Source: Thermoflexus sp.
Lineage (GTDB): Bacteria; Chloroflexota; Anaerolineae; Aggregatilineales; Aggregatilineaceae
Length of the DNA: 64,000 nucleotides
Direction: 5' to 3'
NCBI GenBank assembly: GCA_020724465.1
Contig: DYGX01000004.1
Location: 124,001-188,000 of the forward strand
Under the pieces are notes generated by a model. That model worked only from the letters and a program-made list of their open reading frames with translations, ran no database searches and was not told where the DNA came from. Of this stretch, positions 15,108 to 21,928 are shown piece after piece (position 1 is the first letter of the stretch; each line of letters starts with the position of its first letter). The position numbers and the translations under genes were made by a program.

Positions 15108-15302
15108 ATGGACATCACCCGTAACTGGCGCTTGAAGACGAGCCGCAGCCAGCTTCTGGCCGCCCGCCGTCCGGACGGCACGATCATTATCCCGCAGCAG
15201 TCAGGCCATCCCGCCCAGCCGCCCGAGGTCTTCTACTTCGAAGAGGCGCTGGCCGCCGCCCCGCTGGGTGCCAGCGAGGGCTACGCTCAGGCGGCGCGCT
15301 AA
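15108..15302 (+). CDS. Small protein resembling the N-terminus of DUF35 OB-fold proteins, without cysteines
   Basis: 64 residues. The opening TRNWRLKTSRSQLLAARRPDG matches the usual start of DUF35 (Zn-ribbon plus OB-fold) acyl-CoA-associated proteins, where a four-cysteine ribbon normally follows. Here the ribbon is replaced by TIIIPQQSGHPAQPPEVFYF with no cysteine at all. The next gene, 13 nt on in another frame, is the OB-fold half. Either an ancestral gene was split and lost its zinc site, or this is a separate small subunit. AGGTAGGGAGA lies before the ATG. Expected to act with the OB-fold protein. Confidence 0.7.
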   Translation: MDITRNWRLKTSRSQLLAARRPDGTIIIPQQSGHPAQPPEVFYFEEALAAAPLGASEGYAQAAR

Positions 15303-15315
15303 GGAGCCAGGCCCG

Positions 15316-15696
15316 ATGGCGCCAACGGTCGCAAGCGCCTACTATCAGGAGCTGGCGCATCAGCTCGCCTACTGGAATCAGTTCCGGCAGCCGCAGCCGC
15401 TTCCCGGCAAGGACGAGGTCGAGTTGTTCCCGCTCTCCGGCAAGGGGACCATCTACAGCTTCACCACGGTCACCGCGCCCGCCGAGGACTTCGAGCCATT
15501 CGCGCCCTATCCGCTGGCGTTGATCAAGCTCGACGAAGGCCCCCTCATCACCGCGCAGCTCACCGACCTGAGCGGCCCGGTTGAGATCGGCCAGCGCGTG
15601 GAGATGGTGATCCGCAAGCTGCGCACCGACGGCACGCGCGGCATCATCGTCTACGGGCCGAAGTTCCGCCCGCTGCTGCGCCCCGAGGCGAGTTAA
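15316..15696 (+). CDS. OB-fold (DUF35 C-terminal type) protein, acyl-CoA enzyme partner
   Basis: 126 residues from ATG at 15316 (AAGGAG 8-13 nt upstream). The core GTIYSFTTVTAPAEDFEPFAPYPLALIKLDEGPLITAQLTD to EMVIRKLRTDGTRGIIVYGPKF is the classical DUF35 OB-fold (PF01796). In archaea this family bridges acetoacetyl-CoA thiolase and HMG-CoA synthase and lets the intermediate pass between them. The N-terminal zinc ribbon is missing from this reading frame. The window also contains the matching enzymes as an operon (50.3-54.1 kb), whose promoter shares an element with this gene's promoter. A role as bridging subunit is inferred from family knowledge. Confidence 0.85.
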   Translation: MAPTVASAYYQELAHQLAYWNQFRQPQPLPGKDEVELFPLSGKGTIYSFTTVTAPAEDFEPFAPYPLALIKLDEGPLITAQLTDLSGPVEIGQRVEMVIRKLRTDGTRGIIVYGPKFRPLLRPEAS

Positions 15697-15735
15697 CTGC
15701 ACAAGCATCGCGGCCTTCTCCCGGAGGCTGCCGCA

Positions 15736-15763
15736 GGCCCGCGCCGAGCAATCGACGCGGGCC
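15736..15763 (+). terminator. Weak terminator-like hairpin
   Basis: GGCCCGCG (15736-15743) pairs with CGCGGGCC (15756-15763), 12-nt loop, followed only by GTTTCC. It separates the OB-fold gene from the respiratory operon promoter. Confidence 0.4.
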
Positions 15764-15793
15764 GTTTCCGTTCCGCACAGCCCCGCCCCAGAC

Positions 15794-15807
15794 TTAATCT
15801 AGATCAA
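15794..15807 (+). promoter_or_regulatory. FNR/DNR-type operator
   Basis: TTAATCTAGATCAA matches TTGAT-N4-ATCAA at 9 of 10 defined positions. It is centred at 15800.5, which is 41.5 bp before a start predicted from TACGCT (15830-15835), the classical class II activator position, and about 93 bp before the start predicted from the stronger TATAAT promoter. Confidence 0.55.
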
Positions 15808-15857
15808 GGACAGCCCGGCGCGGATCGGCTACGCTGTGCTTTTGTGGGCGCGCTCGT

Positions 15858-15887
15858 TTGCCGATCGCGCGCCCGCCGGATTATAAT
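15858..15887 (+). promoter_or_regulatory. Promoter of the octaheme cytochrome operon
   Basis: TTGCCG (15858-15863), 18-bp spacer, TATAAT (15882-15887). Start predicted near 15894, giving a short leader before the ATG at 15912. Confidence 0.65.
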
Positions 15888-15911
15888 CGACCAAAAAGAG
15901 AGCACGACCCG

Positions 15912-16331
15912 ATGCCAACCCTTGCTCGCTGGTACATCAAGGCCGGCCTGGTGTACTTTGTGCTGGCGCTGATCGCTGGCGTTCTCGTCCAGGCGCGCAC
16001 CGTCGTCGATCTCCCCACCTGGGTGGCGACTCTACGCCCCGTCTACGTCCATCTGCTCGCCGTCGGCTGGATCACGCAGCTCATCATCGGCGTGGGCTAC
16101 TGGATGTTCCCCAAGTTCAGCCGCGAAAACCCGCGCGGCAGCGAGCAGCTCGCCTGGGCGACCTTCATCCTGCTCAACGTCGGGCTGGCGCTGCGCGTCA
16201 TCAGCGAGCCGCGCGTCTCCATCCGCGCGGAGCCTGACCTCAGTTGGATGCTGGCGCTCTCCGCCGTCTTGCAGTTGATCGCGGGCTGGCTGTTCGTGAT
16301 CAACACCTGGGCGCGGATCAAGGAGCGTTAG
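15912..16331 (+). CDS. Half-size heme-copper-oxidase subunit I-like membrane protein
   Basis: 139 residues, about four helices. The segment PVYVHLLAVGWITQLIIGVG then YWMFPKFSRE and LAWATFILLNVGLALRV follows the pattern of transmembrane helices of cbb3-type/NorB-like subunit I (H-x-H/N..GW...GvaYymlPrf), but the protein is only about a third of the usual length and has a single candidate heme histidine (VHLLAVGW). The following gene is a paralogue. They precede an octaheme cytochrome in an operon, so a heme b or quinone-interacting membrane role is reasonable. Start ATG 15912 has a weak AGAGAG site; it is the first Met with the TM helix properly placed. Confidence 0.78.
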   Translation: MPTLARWYIKAGLVYFVLALIAGVLVQARTVVDLPTWVATLRPVYVHLLAVGWITQLIIGVGYWMFPKFSRENPRGSEQLAWATFILLNVGLALRVISEPRVSIRAEPDLSWMLALSAVLQLIAGWLFVINTWARIKER

Positions 16332-16333
16332 AG

Positions 16334-16747
16334 ATGCCGCCGCTCAGTGTGTGGATGGTGCGCGTCGCCCTGCTCCATCTGGGGATCGGCTTCACGTTCG
16401 GCGCGCTGATGCTGTTCGACAAAGCCGCCCCCACGCACCCGGACATCTGGCGGCTGTGGCCGCTCCATATCGAGCTGACGCTCATCGGCTGGACCGTCCA
16501 GCTGGCAATGGGCGTCGCGTTCTGGATCATGCCTCGCTTCGCCCGCCTGCCCAACCGCTACGGGCGCCGCACCACGCTGGCCTGGGCGGCGTTCGCCCTG
16601 CTCAACGCCGGCGTGCTGGCCGTCTGCGCGGGGAACTGGTGGCCGTCCCTGGCCGATCTGACGCTCGCCGGTCGTATCGCTGAATTAAGTGCTGTGATAT
16701 TATTCATCATACACCTGTGGCCGCGGATCAAACCGCCCGGTGCCTGA
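16334..16747 (+). CDS. Second half-size heme-copper-oxidase subunit I-like membrane protein
   Basis: 137 residues, four helices. PLHIELTLIGWTVQLAMGVA then FWIMPRFARL and LAWAAFALLNAGVLAV parallel the preceding protein almost motif for motif, so the pair arose by duplication. One conserved histidine (LHIELTLIGW). AGGAG 8 nt before the ATG; the start is only 2 nt after the previous stop, hence translational coupling. A 145-bp gap with no visible terminator follows before the octaheme gene. Confidence 0.78.
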   Translation: MPPLSVWMVRVALLHLGIGFTFGALMLFDKAAPTHPDIWRLWPLHIELTLIGWTVQLAMGVAFWIMPRFARLPNRYGRRTTLAWAAFALLNAGVLAVCAGNWWPSLADLTLAGRIAELSAVILFIIHLWPRIKPPGA

Positions 16748-16892
16748 TTGTGCGTATCGTTGCCCCGCCGGTCTCCCGTTGTGCTCGCTGACGAAAGGGG
16801 GTGTGCCGCTCGACACAGATTGCCGACGCGCTCTGCCTCAAAGAACAATGCTCGCCTGATTAGATTCCTCGAACCAAAAAAAGGGGGACTTA

Positions 16893-18302
16893 ATGACGGA
16901 CCATCTTAACACGCCGCCCAACCACACCCCTGGCTGGCTGACCGCTGGCCGTGTCCTGATCATCGGCCTGGTCGGCGTCATCATTGTCATCGGGCTGATC
17001 CTGATTGTGATGGCGATCGGCGACGAGCAGGCGCGCGAGCCAGATGTGCGTGTCGACGCGCTGGCCGGCAGCCGTAACGAATGCGTCACCTGCCACCGTC
17101 GGACCACCCCCGGCATCGTCGAGCAGTATGGGCGCAGCACGATGGCCGCCGCCGAAGTAAGCTGCGAGAATTGCCACGAGGTCCGCGCAGACTATCCCGG
17201 AGCCGTCGAGCACGAAGGGACCTATGTCCTGCGCACACCGACGACCGCCATGTGCGAAACCTGCCACACCGCCGAAGTCCGCCAGTTCTACCAGAGTCGC
17301 CACAGCATCCCCGCCTATGCCGCCATGGTCGGCCTCGAAGGGCTGACGGAAGATCAACTCGTGCGCTACAACGCCATCCCCGAAGCCGCCGTCAAGCCGA
17401 ACGAGCAGCGCAACGCGCTGTACCACATTGAAGGGCCGGACGTCACGCGCTTCGCCTGCGAAGCCTGCCACAACATCGGCGCCCCGGCCCCCGACGGCTC
17501 CATCGGCCAGTGTCAGAAATGCCACCTGCGCCACGAGTTCAGCCGCGAGCAGGCGCGCAAACCCGAAACCTGCAACGCCTGCCACATCGGCCCCGATCAC
17601 CCGCAGTGGGAGATCTACCAGGAATCGCCGCACGGCATCGCCTACATGACCATGGGCCATACCTGGAACTGGAACGCCGCCGCCGGCACGCTGACCGTCA
17701 ACGACTTCCCCGCCGCCACGTGCGCCATCTGCCACATGAGCGGCTTCGGCGCCACTGGCACCACGCACGATGTAGGCGACCGCCTGACCTGGTATCTCTT
17801 CCAGCCCATCAGCGAGCGCCGCCCCGGCTGGCAGGATAACAAGGCGCGCATGCTGAGCGTCTGCCAGGAGTGCCATAACGCCAACTTCCTGACGGACTTC
17901 TACGACGACGCCGACCGCCTCGTCGACGCGATCAACGCCTGGGTCGAGGAAAGCGACCGCATCATCCAGCCGCTCAAAGACAGCGGCCTGCTGACCGCCG
18001 AGCCGTTCGACGAGCCAATCGACTTCGTCCACTTCGAGCTGTGGCATCACTGGGGCCGCACCGCCAAGTTCGGCGCCTGGATGCAGGGACCCGACTATAC
18101 CCAGTGGCACGGCGCCTACGAGATGCTCGCCGACCTGGCCGAGCTGCGCGAAATGGCCGCCGCCAAGCTTGAAGCGGCCGGCCTTGAAGTGCCCGCGGAG
18201 CTGGGCGCGCCCGCCGGAGAAGCAGCCGGGCCGGACGAAGCGGGCGAGGCCGCCGATGACGCCGCCGAAGCGCCCGAAACACCGCCGCCGGCAGGGAGCT
18301 GA
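16893..18302 (+). CDS. Membrane-anchored octaheme cytochrome c, hydroxylamine oxidoreductase (HAO) family
   Basis: 469 residues. A single N-terminal helix (about 18-42, GRVLIIGLVGVIIVIGLILI) anchors it; the rest is extracytoplasmic. Exactly eight CXXCH heme sites are visible at about residues 64, 91, 121, 179, 197, 217, 267 and 314, with extra histidines (SRHSIP, ESPHGI, MGHTW, THDV) as in octaheme HAO-type enzymes, and a helical C-terminus ending in an acidic Ala/Pro tail. The family either oxidises hydroxylamine or reduces nitrite/hydroxylamine. Direction depends on a heme-crosslinking tyrosine that I cannot place without alignment. It shares an operon with two heme-copper-like proteins and an 8-helix protein under an FNR-type box, favouring anaerobic respiration. 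Confidence 0.92.
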   Translation: MTDHLNTPPNHTPGWLTAGRVLIIGLVGVIIVIGLILIVMAIGDEQAREPDVRVDALAGSRNECVTCHRRTTPGIVEQYGRSTMAAAEVSCENCHEVRADYPGAVEHEGTYVLRTPTTAMCETCHTAEVRQFYQSRHSIPAYAAMVGLEGLTEDQLVRYNAIPEAAVKPNEQRNALYHIEGPDVTRFACEACHNIGAPAPDGSIGQCQKCHLRHEFSREQARKPETCNACHIGPDHPQWEIYQESPHGIAYMTMGHTWNWNAAAGTLTVNDFPAATCAICHMSGFGATGTTHDVGDRLTWYLFQPISERRPGWQDNKARMLSVCQECHNANFLTDFYDDADRLVDAINAWVEESDRIIQPLKDSGLLTAEPFDEPIDFVHFELWHHWGRTAKFGAWMQGPDYTQWHGAYEMLADLAELREMAAAKLEAAGLEVPAELGAPAGEAAGPDEAGEAADDAAEAPETPPPAGS

Positions 18303-18304
18303 CG

Positions 18305-19228
18305 ATGTATCACCTGGCGACGCTTGCACCGCCGGTCGCGCGGTTCCGCTTGCCGTTCTCGCGCGATCAGTTGATGCTGCTGCTCGCAGCCGTCAACGAG
18401 ATCTTCCTGGGCATCGATATCTACCTGGCGCACAGCATCAGCGGGACCATTGTGCGCAATGAATGGATCCCGATCATCTACGGCCCTGTCGCCGGAGTCA
18501 TCCTGCTGTTCGCCGGGCTGATCGCGCTCAGGAATCGCCCGGCGGCGACTCTGCTGGCGACCGTCGTCCTGGTTGGCAGCATCGCCGTCGGCTTGCTGGG
18601 CGCCTACTTCCACCTCATCCGCGCCGCGCTGCCCACCGGCCCCGCTGGCGAGCGGCTCACCGTCCGCCTGCTCGTCTGGGGGCCGCCCGTTCTCGGCCCG
18701 CTGATGTTCTCGCTGGTGGGGCTGTCCGGGCTGAGCGCCGCCTGGGTCGAGGACCCGCCAGACAGCGGGCGTCTGCGGATGCCGGGCGGCCGCTACCTTA
18801 GGCTGCCCCTGAGCAAGACGCGCGCCTTCTTCCTGATGTTCAGCCTGGGGATGCTCTCGACCGTGCTTAGCTCCGTGCTGGACCACGCCCGCACCCAGTT
18901 TGAAAACCCCTGGCTGTGGCTGCCGACCGTCGTCGGCGTGTTCGCCACCATCATCGGCTTCTACATGGGCACGCTGGAGCGCCCGCACCGCTTCGACATC
19001 GCCGTTTTTGTCGCCACGGTCGGGCTGCTGATGCTCACCGGTGTGATCGGCACCATCTTGCACATCGACGACAGCCTGACCAGCCGGGGGCAGTTCGTCG
19101 CCGAGCGTTTTATCCGTGGCGCCCCGATCATGGCGCCGATGCTCTTCGCCAATATGGGCCTCTTCGGGCTGCTGATCCTGCTCGACCCGCGCTCCGAGGT
19201 GCTGCACCGGCAAGAGAAAGCAGCCTGA
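18305..19228 (+). CDS. Integral membrane protein of the octaheme operon
   Basis: 307 residues, about eight transmembrane helices (for example WIPIIYGPVAGVILLFAGLI, TLLATVVLVGSIAVGLLGAY, FLMFSLGMLSTVLSSVLDH, FDIAVFVATVGLLMLTGVIG). Histidines at helix ends (GAYFHLI, SVLDHART, GTILHIDD) could be heme ligands. No family recognised. The ATG is 2 nt after the octaheme stop, so the two are made together. It is a candidate electron-transfer membrane partner linking quinol to the cytochrome. A terminator follows. Confidence 0.8.
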   Translation: MYHLATLAPPVARFRLPFSRDQLMLLLAAVNEIFLGIDIYLAHSISGTIVRNEWIPIIYGPVAGVILLFAGLIALRNRPAATLLATVVLVGSIAVGLLGAYFHLIRAALPTGPAGERLTVRLLVWGPPVLGPLMFSLVGLSGLSAAWVEDPPDSGRLRMPGGRYLRLPLSKTRAFFLMFSLGMLSTVLSSVLDHARTQFENPWLWLPTVVGVFATIIGFYMGTLERPHRFDIAVFVATVGLLMLTGVIGTILHIDDSLTSRGQFVAERFIRGAPIMAPMLFANMGLFGLLILLDPRSEVLHRQEKAA

Positions 19229-19254
19229 CAGGGGCATCTCACCGTCAAACAAAA

Positions 19255-19289
19255 CGTGGGGAGGCGTCTGCCTCTCCACGCTGTTTTTT
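19255..19289 (+). terminator. Terminator of the octaheme operon
   Basis: 11-bp stem CGTGGGGAGGC (19255-19265) / GCCTCTCCACG (19270-19280), with one G-U pair and a 4-nt loop, followed by CTGTTTTTTG. Confidence 0.92.
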
Positions 19290-19335
19290 GTTGATCGCGC
19301 GCCCGATTGCGGCCCAACGGCGTGCGCCCTCAAGC

Positions 19336-19365
19336 AGAAAAAGCCTGCACGCGGGGCGTCAGGCT
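19336..19365 (-). terminator. Terminator of rplS
   Basis: AGCCTG (19342-19347) pairs with CAGGCT (19360-19365) and the inner ACGC pairs with GCGT. Read leftward it is followed by TTTTTCTG. Confidence 0.8.
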
Positions 19366-19408
19366 GGGGGTCTCACAGGGGTGGACGATCCACCGGCGCG
19401 GCGCACGC

Positions 19409-19753
19409 TTAAACGCGGCGCTCCTTCAGCCGGGCCGACTTGCCGCGACGCTCGCGCATGTAGTAAAGCTGCGCGCGGCGAACCTTGGCGTGACGCAGCA
19501 CCTCGATTTTCTCGATGCGCGGGCTGCGCAGCAAGAAAGTGCGCTCGACGCCAATACCGTGGCTGGCAATGCGCCGCACGGTGAAGTTCGCCTCGTTCCC
19601 ACCGCGGCGCAGGCGGATGACCACGCCGTTGAAGACCTGGATACGCTCGCGGTTCCCTTCCACGATCCGCACATGCACGCGGACGGTATCGCCGGGGTGC
19701 AGCTCCGGAAAGTCGCGCTCTGGTGCTTCGAGGGCTTTCATCAGGTCGGTCAT
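19409..19753 (-). CDS. rplS: 50S ribosomal protein L19
   Basis: 114 residues, the usual length. Located at the 30S-50S interface of the ribosome. Signature stretches: [74 protein letters not shown] and [15 protein letters not shown]. The usual neighbours trmD and rimM are not adjacent; the gene is alone with its own promoter (19890-19862), structured leader and terminator. ATG at 19753; the preceding AAAAGGACAG provides the ribosome site. Confidence 0.97.
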   Translation of the reverse strand: MTDLMKALEAPERDFPELHPGDTVRVHVRIVEGNRERIQVFNGVVIRLRRGGNEANFTVRRIASHGIGVERTFLLRSPRIEKIEVLRHAKVRRAQLYYMRERRGKSARLKERRV

Positions 19754-19827
19754 CTGGCGCTGTCCTTTTCACATTTTCACACGGCGGCGCCCGCCGCCGG
19801 AAGTGACACGTGGTGTTTTCGCTCACG

Positions 19828-19856
19828 AAAAAAGCCGGTCGCCCGGCCACCGGGCG
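19828..19856 (-). promoter_or_regulatory. Possible attenuator in the rplS leader
   Basis: Read leftward: CGCCCGG-TGG-CCGGGCG (19856-19840), then ACCGGC and TTTTTT (19833-19828). ACCGGC can instead pair with the earlier GCCCGGT, giving a stem that abuts the T run. The two pairings exclude each other, as in attenuators. A second 7-bp hairpin lies at 19782-19799. Confidence 0.45.
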
Positions 19857-19861
19857 CGAGG

Positions 19862-19890
19862 ATTGTAGCATAGCCCCTGCTGCTTTTCAA
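19862..19890 (-). promoter_or_regulatory. rplS promoter
   Basis: Minus strand TTGAAA (19890-19885), 17-bp spacer, TACAAT (19867-19862). Start predicted near 19855, about 100 nt before the ATG. Confidence 0.82.
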
Positions 19891-20017
19891 TGGCGGACTC
19901 GCGCTTGCCCGCCGGATGTCCCGCTTGTGCGCAAACCGCGCTGATGGTAAAACATGAATACACGACACGGCTTGGGGTGGCATGGCCTGCCCTGAACCGC
20001 CCAGAGGAGAGTGTTCC

Positions 20018-21139
20018 ATGCGGGCCTATTCACGTCACGCGTTTGGGCTGGTCCTTATGCTTCTGCTCACGGCAGGACTCAGCGGTTGCTTCCGGTCGGC
20101 GGGCGGCAGCCTGGAACCCACGCCCGTCGCGTTTGACGGAGCCGGGGCCGCTCAGGCAACGCCACTGCCCCTGCCCTCGCTCACCGCGACCGGCACCGGC
20201 GAAGACTTCGAGCCAACGCCCGAGATCGCAACCGAGCCGCCGTCGCCCATCCCGCCCTCGCCTACCGCGCTGGATGCGGCAGCATTGCCCGGACAAGGCG
20301 GCGAGGCGGTTGGCTTCTTGCCGACCAACACCTTCATCCCGCTGCCCACGGCGACGCCGCTGCCCACCGAAACGCCGACCGTCGGGCCGACCGCGACCTT
20401 TACCAGCGTGCCGTTTGTCCCGCTGCCCCCCACGCCGACCTACACGCTCTTTATGCCCCCGGCTGGCGGGCAGGTCGGCGGCGAAGCCCTGCCGCTCGGC
20501 GAGCTTGGCCCTGGCACGCCGCCCGCCGAAGCCATCGCGCCCGAAGCCGAAGGCCAGGGCGGGTTCGAGGAAGCGCCTGCCGGTGTGGAGATCGCGCAGG
20601 TGGGCACGCTGACCATCCCGCAGATGACGTCCACCGCCATGATCGCGTCCTTCAACCTGACCCAGGCCGCGCTCCAGGGCACCATCTACCCAACGGAAAC
20701 GCCCGCCTTCATCCAGCCCCAGGGCGGCCTCGATCTTCAGCAGGCGCTGCCCACGCCCACCGTTCCGGTCGCCGCGGCGGGCATCTGTAGCGAGCACCTG
20801 ATCGCGCCCGGCGAAAACCTGTACCGCCTCAGCATCCGCTACGGCGTGACGGTGGACGCCATCGCCCAGGCGAACAACATCGTCAACCCCAGCCTGATCC
20901 TGGCCGGGGACACGCTTCAGATCCCGTGCCCCAGCCCGGCCACGACGACCACCGGTCAGGGTGGGGTCACCACCACAACCACCACCAGCCCCGGCCGCTA
21001 CATCGTCGAGCCGGGCGATAACCTGTACCGCATCTCGATCAAGTTCGGGGTGTCGATGTCGGCCCTGATGACGGCCAACGGCATGACCCCCGCCACCATC
21101 AACTTCCTGCGCGCCGGCCAGGAGCTGATCATCCCCTGA
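20018..21139 (+). CDS. LysM-domain lipoprotein
   Basis: 373 residues from ATG at 20018 (AGAGGAGA 7 nt before). Lipoprotein signal with lipobox LSGC. A long Pro/Thr/Ala-rich low-complexity region spans about residues 25-250. Two LysM domains close the protein: CSEHLIAPGENLYRLSIRYG onward, and RYIVEPGDNLYRISIKFG onward, each ending in LAGDTLQIP or RAGQELIIP. LysM binds N-acetylglucosamine-containing polymers, so it is probably a cell-surface or cell-wall-associated anchor. A possible promoter is TTGTGC (19925) with TAAAAC (19948). The terminator at 21182 follows. Confidence 0.9.
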   Translation: MRAYSRHAFGLVLMLLLTAGLSGCFRSAGGSLEPTPVAFDGAGAAQATPLPLPSLTATGTGEDFEPTPEIATEPPSPIPPSPTALDAAALPGQGGEAVGFLPTNTFIPLPTATPLPTETPTVGPTATFTSVPFVPLPPTPTYTLFMPPAGGQVGGEALPLGELGPGTPPAEAIAPEAEGQGGFEEAPAGVEIAQVGTLTIPQMTSTAMIASFNLTQAALQGTIYPTETPAFIQPQGGLDLQQALPTPTVPVAAAGICSEHLIAPGENLYRLSIRYGVTVDAIAQANNIVNPSLILAGDTLQIPCPSPATTTTGQGGVTTTTTTSPGRYIVEPGDNLYRISIKFGVSMSALMTANGMTPATINFLRAGQELIIP

Positions 21140-21181
21140 GGCGCAGGCACACCCCTTTGCCGCGCCGTCTGGTACAATAGG

Positions 21182-21215
21182 GAGCGGCCCCGACGTGCGG
21201 GAGCCGCTCTTTTTT
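21182..21215 (+). terminator. Intrinsic terminator after the LysM lipoprotein gene
   Basis: GAGCGGC (21182-21188) pairs with GCCGCTC (21203-21209), followed by TTTTTT. Confidence 0.88.
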
Positions 21216-21247
21216 GTGTCCGCCCCTTGCCGGCTGAGGGATCGCTG

Positions 21248-21787
21248 ATGGATCACCTGACCGAAACCGTGATTGACACCGAGACGATCTACGAGGGCAA
21301 GCTGGTGCGTCTCTACCGCGAGACGGTCCGCCTGCCCAATGGCGAGACTTCCTTCCGCGAGGTGGTGCGCCACCCCGGCGCGGTCGCGATGGTCCCGCTC
21401 ACCCCGCAGGGCGAAGTGATCCTGGTGCAGCAGTTCCGCCTGCCGTCCGGTCGGGTGCTGCTCGAGATCCCGGCAGGCACGCTCAAGCCCGGCGAGGATC
21501 CGGCCCCGGCCGCCGCGCGCGAGCTGCAGGAAGAGATCGGCCTGCGCCCCGGCCGCCTGACACCGCTTGGCGGCGAGTACACCGCGCCCGGCTACACCAG
21601 CGAGTTCATCCACCTGTTCCTGGCCGAAGACCTGGAGCCGGCGCCGCTGGCCGTGGACGACGACGAATTTCTGGAAACCGTCACCCTGCCGCTGGACGAG
21701 GCCGTCCGCCGCGTTGAGTCGGGCGCCATCCAGGACGGCAAGACCATCGCCGGGCTGCTGCTGGCGGCCCGACGGCTTGGCCGCTGA
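21248..21787 (+). CDS. Nudix hydrolase, ADP-ribose pyrophosphatase type
   Basis: 179 residues from ATG at 21248 (GAGGGA 6 nt upstream); an in-frame TTG at 21227 is less likely. Nudix box visible as GTLKPGEDPAPAAARELQEE followed by IGL, with the Glu residues that bind Mg2+. The flanking GAVAMVPLTPQGEVILVQQF and RVLLEIPAG, and the downstream EYTAPGYTSEFIHLFLAEDL, are those of NudF-like ADP-ribose pyrophosphatases, which hydrolyse ADP-ribose to AMP and ribose 5-phosphate. It precedes the Ser/Thr kinase gene by 141 nt. Confidence 0.93.
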   Translation: MDHLTETVIDTETIYEGKLVRLYRETVRLPNGETSFREVVRHPGAVAMVPLTPQGEVILVQQFRLPSGRVLLEIPAGTLKPGEDPAPAAARELQEEIGLRPGRLTPLGGEYTAPGYTSEFIHLFLAEDLEPAPLAVDDDEFLETVTLPLDEAVRRVESGAIQDGKTIAGLLLAARRLGR

Positions 21788-21928
21788 GCAAACCGCGCGA
21801 CCGATCGGCACCTGGCGCGTATCAATTAGTGAGATGTGCGCGCCCGCCGCGCCTGGTTTGGCGTGCAGCCTGTCCGTCCGATCAGGCCGGGCAGCTTTGA
21901 CGCAACGAGACCTTTTTGGGGGAGACCC

